Part shown: positions 19,318-26,414 of the stretch, in pieces
Numbering within the stretch: the stretch's first letter is position 1
Layout: the number at the start of each line of letters is the position of its first letter
NCBI RefSeq assembly: GCF_003336425.1
Contig: NZ_QEIO01000002.1
Span: 1-64,000 of the forward strand
Direction of reading: 5' to 3'
DNA: 64,000 bases
DNA from: Marinitenerispora sediminis
GTDB taxonomy: Bacteria; Actinomycetota; Actinomycetes; Streptosporangiales; Streptosporangiaceae
Program-made: the position numbers and the translations under genes
The notes under the pieces: generated by a model
Database searches by the model: none
Seen by the model: only the letters and a program-made list of their open reading frames with translations
Told to the model about the DNA's origin: nothing

Positions 19318-19710
19318 ATGGATCTGGTCCGGGCCGTGGCGGCGGGGCTCGTCGCGTGGTTCGTCCTCAACACGGCCGCCTCGATCGCGGTCGTGGAGTA
19401 CGCGACGCTGGAGCAGTTGCAGAGCTACGCCGGCGCGGTCGCGTGGTACGGCGCCACCGGCTCCGCGGCAGGTCTCCTGACGGCGGCCGCCGGCTCCCTC
19501 GCCCACCGCCGCCCCGAACGCGCCCGGCCGGGTCGGAACGCCGTCGCCGCGCTCACGGCGCCGGTCGCGGGCACCATCGGCAATGCCCTCCTACTGGCCG
19601 GCACCCCCGGTGCGCGGTGGCCGGAGTTCGCCACCTGGTCGCTGATCGCCCTCGCCGGCGCGGTCGCCGGCTGGGCGCTCACCCGCCGGCTCCGGCGCCG
19701 GGCGGTGTGA
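19318..19710 (+). CDS. Small membrane protein of unknown function
   Basis: This 130-residue protein has four probable membrane helices (AAGLVAWFVLNTAASIAV, YGATGSAAGLLTAAAG, an Ala-rich helix around LTAPVAGTIGNALLLAG, and TWSLIALAGAVAGWAL) and an Arg-rich C-terminal tail. I recognise no family. GGGAGG is located just before the ATG and the gene starts 11 bases after the stop of the preceding 450-residue protein, so the two are cotranscribed and probably work together. Confidence 0.6.
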   Translation: MDLVRAVAAGLVAWFVLNTAASIAVVEYATLEQLQSYAGAVAWYGATGSAAGLLTAAAGSLAHRRPERARPGRNAVAALTAPVAGTIGNALLLAGTPGARWPEFATWSLIALAGAVAGWALTRRLRRRAV

Positions 19711-19776
19711 CCCCTCCGCTCGGGTGCCTGGGGGCGGGCTCCGCGCGCCGTGGCCCGCGTGCTCCCTCGGAGCACA

Positions 19777-19796
19777 GCACCCGCCGCGGCGGGTGC
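19777..19796. terminator. Perfect palindrome between convergent genes
   Basis: A 20-base perfect palindrome (arms 19777-19785 and 19788-19796) lies in the 110-base gap where the plus-strand gene pair meets the minus-strand NlpC/P60 gene. It is well placed to end transcripts from both sides. Confidence 0.7.
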
Positions 19797-19820
19797 GCGC
19801 ACCGGGCCCGCGGTCCGCCG

Positions 19821-20477
19821 CTACCCCTGCGGCACCCGGCCGGCGCCGACCCAGCGGCTCTCCCAGTAGGAGTTGCCGAGGACCTGGACCACCTGCACCG
19901 GATTCCCGGCGTGCACCATCTGGCCGTTGCCGATGTACATGCCCACGTGGGTGGGCGGCGGGCCCGGGATCGTCTGGAAGAAGATGAGGTCGCCGGGCTG
20001 CAGGTCCGCCCGGTCCACTGGGGCGAGCGCGGAGTGCTGGGGCCAGGTCGTGCGCGGGATCTGCACCCCCGCCGCCCGCCACGCCGCCTGCGTGAGGGCG
20101 GAGCAGTCCCACGAGTTCGGTCCGGTGGCCCCCCAGCCGTACGGTTTGCCCTGCTGGCTGAGCGCGAACTGGATGGCGACGCGCGCGTCGCCCTCGCCGA
20201 GGACTTCGCCGTCGTAGTAGCCGGCGAAGTCGTACTCGTAGATGTCCGGTTCCTCGGGCCGGTCGTGCTCGGTCCAGGTCTCGCCTCCGCACTCGGGACC
20301 CTCGACCAGGCACACCATCTCGCGCACCCCGTCGTGGAACATGCCGCCCAGCGGGGTCTGCGCCACGCTGGTGATGATCACGGCGGCGAGGGACAGCAGG
20401 ACGGCGCTCTCGACGAACGAGGCACCGCGGTCATCACCGGGTGGCGTCCGGGGGGTTCCGAACTGGTGCCTGGCCAC
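19821..20477 (-). CDS. NlpC/P60 hydrolase with a pilin-like N-terminal anchor
   Basis: The 218-residue protein has a C-terminal NlpC/P60 domain (about residues 97-210) with the catalytic Cys in WDCSAL (Cys125) and His in PTHVGMYIG (His177), so it should cleave peptide bonds in peptidoglycan stems. Before it lies a Tad-type class III signal: GDDRG then ASFVE (Glu at +5) and a hydrophobic helix at residues 24-40, rather than a Sec signal. This would put the enzyme into the pilus machinery or leave it anchored like a minor pseudopilin. The GTG at 20477 is chosen because AAGGAG is six bases ahead. It lies 35 bases after the small secreted protein gene, at the end of the Tad-associated gene set. 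Confidence 0.75.
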   Translation of the reverse strand: MARHQFGTPRTPPGDDRGASFVESAVLLSLAAVIITSVAQTPLGGMFHDGVREMVCLVEGPECGGETWTEHDRPEEPDIYEYDFAGYYDGEVLGEGDARVAIQFALSQQGKPYGWGATGPNSWDCSALTQAAWRAAGVQIPRTTWPQHSALAPVDRADLQPGDLIFFQTIPGPPPTHVGMYIGNGQMVHAGNPVQVVQVLGNSYWESRWVGAGRVPQG

Positions 20478-20512
20478 CGCATGCTCCTTCTGGTACGGGG
20501 GACGGCCGCGGC

Positions 20513-21061
20513 TCAACCGACGGGGACGTCCGCGATCGGCAGGAAGCCGGGGATCTCCACAGTCACGGTGTCGGTGTCCTCAGAGAGTTGGTAGGAGGCC
20601 CAGTAGGTGTTCTGGGTGCCGGGGTGAGTGGTCAACTGGAACTTCGACGGTACGTAGTCGGAGCCGGCGCAGAGACAGTCCTGGTCGGCGTCGATGTAGG
20701 GGTGGTATCGGATTCCGTGCTCCTCGTCGATGAGCACCAGTCCGCTGCCCAGTGTGGAACCGGGATACAGGTAGGTCCGATTGCCGAAGTCCTGCAGGCG
20801 GATCCTGGTGTCCGATTCGTTGTGCAGCGTCCACACCAGTTGGGTGTACTCGCCAGTGGTGGAGCGGTCGAGCGCGTTTACCTCGATTGTCGCTCCGTCC
20901 CATGCGGAGGTGCTCGCGACGCTGGTGCCGAGGCCGGTGGAAGTCGATTCTCCAGCCGAAGTCGTTTCGTCGGCGTGGGACGCGGAGACCAGGGTCAGTC
21001 CCAACAACAGGGTTGTGAGCGTGGCCGTCGCCGACCGGAGCGCTGATCTGCGCAAATGCAT
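20513..21061 (-). CDS. Secreted protein sharing a domain with the adjacent OmpA-type lipoprotein
   Basis: The 182-residue protein starts with a Sec signal (basic MHLRRSALR, then a Leu/Thr-rich core ending near ASA) and a Ser/Thr-rich linker. The mature part has the pattern LVLIDEEHGIRYHPY, then CLC, and near the end PGFLPIADVPV. The N-terminal half of the upstream lipoprotein contains the corresponding segments VSLIDMQNNQRYMPL, CHC and PDFLDIPV, so the two share an unnamed extracytoplasmic domain with a Cys-x-Cys pair. The gene lies seven bases after the lipoprotein gene. The G+C content is clearly lower than in flanking regions. No enzymatic function can be assigned. Confidence 0.7.
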   Translation of the reverse strand: MHLRRSALRSATATLTTLLLGLTLVSASHADETTSAGESTSTGLGTSVASTSAWDGATIEVNALDRSTTGEYTQLVWTLHNESDTRIRLQDFGNRTYLYPGSTLGSGLVLIDEEHGIRYHPYIDADQDCLCAGSDYVPSKFQLTTHPGTQNTYWASYQLSEDTDTVTVEIPGFLPIADVPVG

Positions 21062-21068
21062 GAGGCCT

Positions 21069-22127
21069 CTACTTCGCGAACGTGATCGTGACGCGGCGGT
21101 TCTTCTCGCGCCCCTCGTCAGTGCGGTTGTCACCAACAGGGTCGGCCGAGCCGTGCCCGGCCACCTCGTAGCCGAGCCCCTCACGGGTTACCAGTTCCCG
21201 GAGTCTTTCCTCCACGCTGGCGGCCCGGTCCTCGGATAGGGGTTTATTGATGCGGTCGTTGCCGGTGTTGTCGGTATAACCGTCGATTTCGACCGTGGAT
21301 GCTGAGGCGTTGTCGATCTCCTCCGCCACCTGGCGAAGTACGTCGTCCGCCTCTGGTGTGAGGTCCGACTCGTTGAGTTCGAAGAGGACGTCGGACGAAA
21401 GCAGGATCGTGGTCTCGTCCCCGGAATCCGTGCGGGCAGTACCGCCTTCGATGTCGTCCTGGTACGCCCTGATGTCAAGCACCCGCGGCTCCGCCACTGG
21501 CGCGTCGGCGATCGCCGAGTCGGGTGCCTCGGCCTCGGTGACGGGGATGTCCAGGAAGTCAGGCGTGACCGGGGTGGTGACCGACATGCTCTCAATGTCC
21601 TCTGGAGGGGAGGGGAAGGCCACCCAGATGTCGATGCTGCCTCCCGGCCCCAGGTTCTCATCACCTCGCCAGGAGGAACAGTGGCAGGTCTCCTCGTCGG
21701 TGAGCTTCAGCGGCATGTACCGCTGATTGTTCTGCATGTCGATCAGGGACACGCCGTCGGGCGTGCTGAGCTGGCCGCCGAGCTCGGCCAAGCTGAGGCG
21801 GACAGTGGCCGGCTCGTCACCCTCGTTGGTGATCGCCATGCTCAGCACGAGCATGGCGTCGCTGTAGCGCTCGAGGGCGCGAATGTCGAAACGCAGCCCG
21901 GACCCCTCCGCGCTCGCGCTGTACTGAGAGGTAGCGATGGGTTCCCCTGACTCTGGGGACGACGCCTGGCTGCTCTCCTCGTCCCCGTTCCCGGTAAGGG
22001 ATTCAGCGTCGCCGCGAGAGTCGGCGTCAGGCTGTCCAACACAGGAGGAAAGTAACACCGTGCTCACGACGATGGAGCCGAGCACTCGCATCGCGTGGAG
22101 AAAAGGAGGGGGGCTCCATCTGTTCAC
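21069..22127 (-). CDS. Lipoprotein with C-terminal OmpA peptidoglycan-binding domain
   Basis: The 352-residue product has a lipoprotein signal (VVSTVLLSSC, Cys29), a long acidic Ser-rich linker, a middle domain shared with the next gene, and a C-terminal OmpA-like domain of about 110 residues (LLSSDVLFELNESDLTPEAD, VEIDGYTDNTGNDRINKPLSEDRA, GHGSADPVGDNRTDEGREKNRRV) that binds peptidoglycan non-covalently. It would hold a partner between membrane and wall. The GTG at 22127 is preferred because GGAAGG lies seven bases ahead; the ATG twelve codons later lacks a Shine-Dalgarno. The G+C is near 60% or below, suggesting different history from the surrounding Tad genes. It is the first gene of the set running to the NlpC/P60 gene. 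Confidence 0.8.
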   Translation of the reverse strand: MNRWSPPPFLHAMRVLGSIVVSTVLLSSCVGQPDADSRGDAESLTGNGDEESSQASSPESGEPIATSQYSASAEGSGLRFDIRALERYSDAMLVLSMAITNEGDEPATVRLSLAELGGQLSTPDGVSLIDMQNNQRYMPLKLTDEETCHCSSWRGDENLGPGGSIDIWVAFPSPPEDIESMSVTTPVTPDFLDIPVTEAEAPDSAIADAPVAEPRVLDIRAYQDDIEGGTARTDSGDETTILLSSDVLFELNESDLTPEADDVLRQVAEEIDNASASTVEIDGYTDNTGNDRINKPLSEDRAASVEERLRELVTREGLGYEVAGHGSADPVGDNRTDEGREKNRRVTITFAK

Positions 22128-22333
22128 GACGCAACCTTCCACTGGGATACATACAGCCGGCCAGCCTAACGAACCCGGGTGAATGGGTCCATAGCATCTG
22201 GAGGATCGTGGCCGACCTGACAAGGGGCGGGAGAATGCCGAAGATTCCTGAAGTGAAGAGGGAAGGATAAAACGGTCTCCGGTGAGAACATGCCGTGGGT
22301 GGTCACCTGATTTATGCTGGCGAATTTAGTGAG
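22128..22333 (-). promoter_or_regulatory. AT-richer promoter region ahead of the lipoprotein operon
   Basis: This 206-base gap between the TadG-like gene and the lipoprotein gene contains AT-richer stretches (22265-22275 and 22308-22335). It is the longest gap within the Tad-associated genes downstream of Flp, so the lipoprotein, secreted protein and NlpC/P60 genes probably have their own promoter here. No exact -35/-10 pair is claimed. Confidence 0.4.
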
Positions 22334-23080
22334 TCATCCGTTGTTCCCTGCTTCGTCCGAATCTGTTTCGTCGCTTTCCTCGGCTTCCTCGTCATCTTCG
22401 GCGTCGTCGCCCGCGTCGACCGGGCTGCCGAGTGGGCGGTAGAGGTACTGTCCCTCCTCCGCCACCAGTCGGATGGTGATCAGTGAACGCGCCTGCGCAT
22501 AGCTGGTGATGGCCTGGCCGTCGCACTCCACACCCCCGATGCTGAAGTCGGAGCCGAAGGCGTAGGAGCAGTCGGGGAGGACCATCTCGGCGATCGCCGC
22601 CGCGTTGCCCACGTATCGGGATGGCGAATCGGTCTCCTCGTCGCCCGAGCAGACGATCTCCGACCAGTGCACGCTTCGGTCCTCTTGGAGCTCCTGCTGG
22701 CAGTATGCGCCCCGCACCTCGACGCGGACGATGTTCCCGACCTGGCCGAGGTTGTCGTCGCTGGCCCGGATGTCATCCAGGATCGCACCGTTCGCCCGCG
22801 CGTACCGCTCGGCTGCTGTGCGGCCGACCGCCGCGTCGTAGAACGAGGCGATCGGGATGGTGCCCTCGGCCAGCTGCCGCGCGGCGGCGTCCCGCGCCGA
22901 CCCCACGGCGGCGAGCGCGGCGGCGTCGGCGGCGGTCTGGGCCTGGGTGCGCAGATCGTTGGCGTTGCCCAACCGGGCGAACAGCAGCGCCAGCGCGAAC
23001 AGGGACAGCGTGAGGCCGACGAGCAGGAACAGGCTGGCCTGTCCCCGCTCGTCAGCGGTCGGTCGCGGCACGGTTCTCAT
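22334..23080 (-). CDS. TadG-like pilus assembly protein
   Basis: The 248-residue protein begins with a hydrophilic segment ending DERGQASLFLL, followed by a hydrophobic helix and the sequence LRTQAQTAADAAALAAVGSARD, the hallmark of actinobacterial TadG-like and Rv3654c-like proteins that are minor components of Tad pili. The rest is extracytoplasmic and contains four Cys residues (CQQEL, IVCSG, PDCSYA, VECDG) that could form disulfides. The C-terminus is a strongly acidic tail of Asp and Glu. The ATG at 23080 gives the expected short basic leader. It lies 46 bases downstream of the Flp gene. Confidence 0.75.
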   Translation of the reverse strand: MRTVPRPTADERGQASLFLLVGLTLSLFALALLFARLGNANDLRTQAQTAADAAALAAVGSARDAAARQLAEGTIPIASFYDAAVGRTAAERYARANGAILDDIRASDDNLGQVGNIVRVEVRGAYCQQELQEDRSVHWSEIVCSGDEETDSPSRYVGNAAAIAEMVLPDCSYAFGSDFSIGGVECDGQAITSYAQARSLITIRLVAEEGQYLYRPLGSPVDAGDDAEDDEEAEESDETDSDEAGNNG

Positions 23081-23126
23081 CCGGAAGCACTCACCAGTGA
23101 GGGGGCTGTCTCGAGAACGGGCGGGG

Positions 23127-23375
23127 TCACGGGGCGCTGTCGTCGCCGGATGTCGCGCCGGTGCCCAGGATGTCGTCGACCTGTGCCGTGAGCGCGTCCG
23201 CAATGGTCTGGCCGATGTTAGTCGCGAGGACCGCCGCCGCGATCGCGGCGATGAGGACGATCACCGCGGCGTACTCGACGTAGTTCCCCCGGTCGTCCCC
23301 TCTGCGCATCACGGCTCTGCGACCGGCGAGGGCGATCCGGGCCTTGGCGTATCCCCAGATCAACGGGTTCTGCAT
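23127..23375 (-). CDS. Flp-type Tad pilin
   Basis: The 82-residue protein is the probable major pilin. A 29-residue basic leader ending RRGDDR is followed by GNYVEYAAVIVLIAAIAAAV, the Flp hydrophobic segment with the conserved Glu-Tyr pair. A prepilin peptidase would cut near Arg29/Gly30. The mature pilin is only about 53 residues, as usual for Flp. GGAG lies upstream of the ATG. It follows the response regulator gene after 93 bases holding a possible separate promoter, which would allow much higher expression than the assembly genes. No prepilin peptidase (TadV/CpaA) gene is in the window. Confidence 0.85.
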   Translation of the reverse strand: MQNPLIWGYAKARIALAGRRAVMRRGDDRGNYVEYAAVIVLIAAIAAAVLATNIGQTIADALTAQVDDILGTGATSGDDSAP

Positions 23376-23468
23376 GGGAGGACTCCTGTGAGGAATGAGG
23401 GGCGTGTGAGGCGACGGTGTTCAATCTAGAAAAAATCGAGGCCGGGTGCATAGGGCCTTGGGACCCAA
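23376..23468 (-). promoter_or_regulatory. Candidate flp promoter with short palindrome
   Basis: The gap contains a perfect 11-base palindrome TTGGGACCCAA at 23458-23468, directly after the response regulator stop, and an A/T run at 23430-23435 next to a TAGATT-like -10 element on the minus strand (about 23422-23428). These fit a separate, possibly regulated promoter for the pilin gene. The LuxR-type regulator encoded immediately upstream is a candidate to bind here, by position only. Confidence 0.4.
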
Positions 23469-24209
23469 TTATCGCTCAGTTGAGGCCCAATGTCGGGCGG
23501 AGTGTCCAAACGGGTGATGTCCCTGGTCGGAGGTGGGGGCGGTGGGGTCCGGGTGGCCATTCCAGCGCGCGATCGCGGCCGAGCGGGAGGTCACCTTGAG
23601 TTTTCGGAATATTCGATTGATATGGTTTTTCACGGTTTTCTCGGAAAGAAACATCTCCTGGGCGATCGCCGAGTTGGACAGCCCCCGCGCCGCGGCGGCC
23701 AGTACCTGCGCCTCGCGTTCGGTCAGCCCCAGGTCCTCGGCCGACGCCGGGCCCGGCCGCGGCGGGGGAGCGGCCCGCATGGAGGCGAGGACCGCCGCGG
23801 CGGCGACGGGCGACAGCGGGCTTCCGCGGCCGTGCACGACGTCGCGCAGCGCACGGCCCAGTTCCGCCACCGTGAAGTGCCCGTGCACGAGGTAGCCCGT
23901 GGCCCCGCGGCGCAGCGCGGTGTGTACGGTCTCGGGGTCCTCGGTGTGGGTCAGCATGACCACCTTCGATAGCGCGCTCAGCTCCTCGACCGCACTCACG
24001 CCGTCGCGTCCGGGCATCCGGACGTCCAGCAGCACGACGTCCGGGCGCAGCTCCCGCGCGCGGGCGATCGCCTCGTCACCGTCGCCGGCCTCACCTATCA
24101 CCACGATGTCGTCGGCCGTCTCCAGCAGCGAGATCAGGCCGGCGCGCACGACGATGTTGTCGTCCACCGCGAGCACGGTCAGCGGGGCGGGGCCTGGCGT
24201 GGGGGTCAC
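23469..24209 (-). CDS. NarL/LuxR-type response regulator
   Basis: The 246-residue protein has a receiver domain (acidic VDDN near residue 14, phosphoacceptor Asp in VVLLDVRMPG, Thr in VMLTHTEDP, Lys replaced by His in YLVHGHFT) and a C-terminal LuxR helix-turn-helix (LTEREAQVLAAAARGLSNSAIAQ, then SEKTVKNHINRIFRKL). The usual conserved Lys of receivers in the beta-5 region appears to be missing (YLVHGHF where many have YLLK), which might alter phosphorylation-driven switching. The GTG at 24209 is preferred because it starts just before the receiver fold. The gene overlaps the 3' end of the kinase gene by 119 bases. The TTA-reading minus stop is TAA. It probably controls pilus genes, by position. 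Confidence 0.85.
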   Translation of the reverse strand: MTPTPGPAPLTVLAVDDNIVVRAGLISLLETADDIVVIGEAGDGDEAIARARELRPDVVLLDVRMPGRDGVSAVEELSALSKVVMLTHTEDPETVHTALRRGATGYLVHGHFTVAELGRALRDVVHGRGSPLSPVAAAAVLASMRAAPPPRPGPASAEDLGLTEREAQVLAAAARGLSNSAIAQEMFLSEKTVKNHINRIFRKLKVTSRSAAIARWNGHPDPTAPTSDQGHHPFGHSARHWASTER

Positions 24210-25467
24210 TGTGCGTCCTCTCAGGGCTGGGGGAGGCCTGCGCAAGCGGGACCTGGAGGGTGATGCGGGTGCCCGCCCCCGGAGCGGAGTCGACGGTCAG
24301 GGTCCCACCGGCGCAGCGGGCCCGCTCCGCCATCCCGATCAGGCCGTAGTGGCCGGGCGGAGAGATCACCTCGCTGACACCGTCGGCGCCCTCGGTACGC
24401 GTCCGGAGGACGAAGCCGGTGCCGTCGTCCGCGATCCGCAGCAGCAGCCGCTCGCCGCCGGGCCCGTCCGGGGCGGGCCCGGCGGGCCCCAGGCTCACGG
24501 CGACCGCGTGCGCGGCAGCGTGCCGCCTGATGTTGGTGAGCGCTTCGCGCAGGATCGCGACGGTCTCCAGCCGGGCGGCCACCAGCAGCGGCAGATCGCA
24601 GTCGGGGCGGTCGTAGGTCACCCGGATCCCGGTCTCCTCGGACCACTCCCGCAGCACGGTGCCGACGGCCTCCGCCAGCGGGATGGCCGCCGAGTCGTCC
24701 CGGAGGTCGGCGATCAGTTCCCGCGCCTCGCGCGCCGCGATCTCGGCGGCCTTCGCCACCTGCGCCGCGGTCGCCGCTGCGCGCTCCGGGTCCTTGCGCA
24801 GCCACAGCGGGAGCGCCTGCGCCGCCATGGCGGCGCCGCGCAGGGTCTTGGCGACCGAGTCGTGCATGTCGCGGGCCAGCCGCGCGCGCTCCTCCGCCGC
24901 CGCGGCGGCGCGTTCGGCCGCTCTGCGCAACTCCTGTTCGGCGGCGAGCTCCATGAAGATCAGCCGCAGCCGGATCCCCATGAAACCGGCGACCGGGTAG
25001 AGCAGCGGGTGGATGACGAACAACTGCAGCCCGATGCCCTCCACCGGCGCCGCCGGCAGGGTGAGGTGCGACACCAGGGCGATGGTGTAGCCGAGCATCT
25101 GCAGCCCCGCCACCGCCGCCACTCGCCGCCAGGCGAACAGCACTCCGGCGATGGCGCTGGTCAGCACCGTGGCGACGAAGAAGGCCCCCGAGGGGCCGTC
25201 GACGGCCAGGATTCCGGCCGCGATGAAGATGTCCGCGCCCACCAGCCACGGCGCGCGCAGCAGGTACGGCGTCAGCCGCCGCCAGTACCGGCCGAGGATG
25301 CCGGACAGCATCGCGTACAGCACCAGGACCAGCACGGCCGACAGCGACGACCGGTCGGCGGGCAGCAGCAGGAGCGCCACCGCGGTGAGCAGGAACCGCA
25401 GCTGCATGAGCAGCCGGGCGACCCCCGCGAGGCGGTCCGCGGCCGTGGTGACGTGTGCGCCGCTCAT
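24091..25467 (-). CDS. Sensor histidine kinase (NarL-type, HisKA_3)
   Basis: The 458-residue kinase has five to six N-terminal membrane helices with no large external sensor domain, then a HisKA_3 dimerisation segment (ARLARDMHDSVAKTL, the His being the phosphorylation site) and a HATPase_c domain (REALTNIRRHA, ADDGTGF, GHYGLIGMAERA). It would phosphorylate the response regulator encoded next. The catalytic fold ends at about GTRITLQVPLA; the frame then runs 50 residues further as an Arg-rich tail that overlaps the regulator gene by 119 bases in another frame. It starts four bases before the end of the TadC gene, so it is part of the Tad operon. Confidence 0.85.
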   Translation of the reverse strand: MSGAHVTTAADRLAGVARLLMQLRFLLTAVALLLLPADRSSLSAVLVLVLYAMLSGILGRYWRRLTPYLLRAPWLVGADIFIAAGILAVDGPSGAFFVATVLTSAIAGVLFAWRRVAAVAGLQMLGYTIALVSHLTLPAAPVEGIGLQLFVIHPLLYPVAGFMGIRLRLIFMELAAEQELRRAAERAAAAAEERARLARDMHDSVAKTLRGAAMAAQALPLWLRKDPERAAATAAQVAKAAEIAAREARELIADLRDDSAAIPLAEAVGTVLREWSEETGIRVTYDRPDCDLPLLVAARLETVAILREALTNIRRHAAAHAVAVSLGPAGPAPDGPGGERLLLRIADDGTGFVLRTRTEGADGVSEVISPPGHYGLIGMAERARCAGGTLTVDSAPGAGTRITLQVPLAQASPSPERTHSDPHARPRPADRARGGRQHRRARRPDLAAGDGRRHRGDR

Positions 25468-25471
25468 GCCG

Positions 25472-26380
25472 TCAGCCGAAGATGCCGGACAGGTCGATGT
25501 CGGACCCGAAGAAGAGCCCGCCGCCGATGAGCAGCAGCAGCCCCGGCAGCATCGTGGCCGCGGTGACCGCGGTCACCCGGGGGTTGAGCTTCTGCGCGCG
25601 TCGGCGCAGGTACTGGGCGTCCGCACGGCGCATGTCCAGGCTGATGGTGTTCAGGGCCTGGCCCAGCGGCGCGCCCAGCTCCTCGGCCTGCTGCAGCGCG
25701 GAGACGAACCTGCCGAGCGCCTCGTTGGAGTTGCGGCGGCGCAGTGCCTGGAACGCCTCGCGGCGGCTGGTGCCGAGCTCCATCTGCCGCAGCGCGAGCC
25801 GGAACTCGTCGGCCAGCACCCCCGGCATGGAGTCCGCCACCCGCACCAGGGCCTGCCGGAACGCCAGACCGGAGCCGACCGTCACCGCGAGCACGTCGAG
25901 GAAGTCCGGCAGCTGCCGCTGGATCTCGTCCTGGCGCTGCTGCGCGGCCAGGTACAGCGAGAGGTCGGTGAGACCCACGAAAGCCAGCACGACCACCGAG
26001 AACAGCGCGTTGTCGTTGGCCAGCATCAGCAGCGCGAGGGTGCCGTACAGCAGCACCTCCCCGATCTTGCGCTGCACGTAGCGCGTCACCGTGAGCCCCT
26101 TCGGCCGGCCGGCCGCGTCGATGCGGCGCCGGACGGCCGCGCGCTGCGCGTCCCCCAGCCACTCCAGCACCGCCGCGCCGAACGGGCGGCCGATCAGCTC
26201 AGTGATGCGGTGCAGGATGAAGAGCCGCTCGCCCTTCTGCCGCGACGGCGCGATCGTCAGGTCCGCCGCGACCTCGCTCTCCCGCGTGGCCAGGTGGAAT
26301 CCCCAGACCGCGAGCACGACGCAGAGCGCCCCGGCCGACCCCAGCGCCAGGATGAGCGGGAAGGTGAGCGTGATGTTCAT
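25472..26380 (-). CDS. tadC: TadC-like pilus assembly inner-membrane protein
   Basis: This 302-residue protein has a type II secretion F domain (LPDFLDVLAVTVGSGLAFRQAL, then RREAFQALRRR and ALQQAEELGAPLGQALNTIS) flanked by membrane helices at the N-terminus, the centre and the end, as in TadC. With TadB it forms the membrane platform on which the ATPase works to assemble Flp pilin. It follows the TadB gene after 34 bases. The name is used by position and size relative to TadB. Confidence 0.82.
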   Translation of the reverse strand: MNITLTFPLILALGSAGALCVVLAVWGFHLATRESEVAADLTIAPSRQKGERLFILHRITELIGRPFGAAVLEWLGDAQRAAVRRRIDAAGRPKGLTVTRYVQRKIGEVLLYGTLALLMLANDNALFSVVVLAFVGLTDLSLYLAAQQRQDEIQRQLPDFLDVLAVTVGSGLAFRQALVRVADSMPGVLADEFRLALRQMELGTSRREAFQALRRRNSNEALGRFVSALQQAEELGAPLGQALNTISLDMRRADAQYLRRRAQKLNPRVTAVTAATMLPGLLLLIGGGLFFGSDIDLSGIFG

Positions 26381-26414
26381 GGGCCCTCTCAGACGTCGCC
26401 CGACGGAGCGGACT

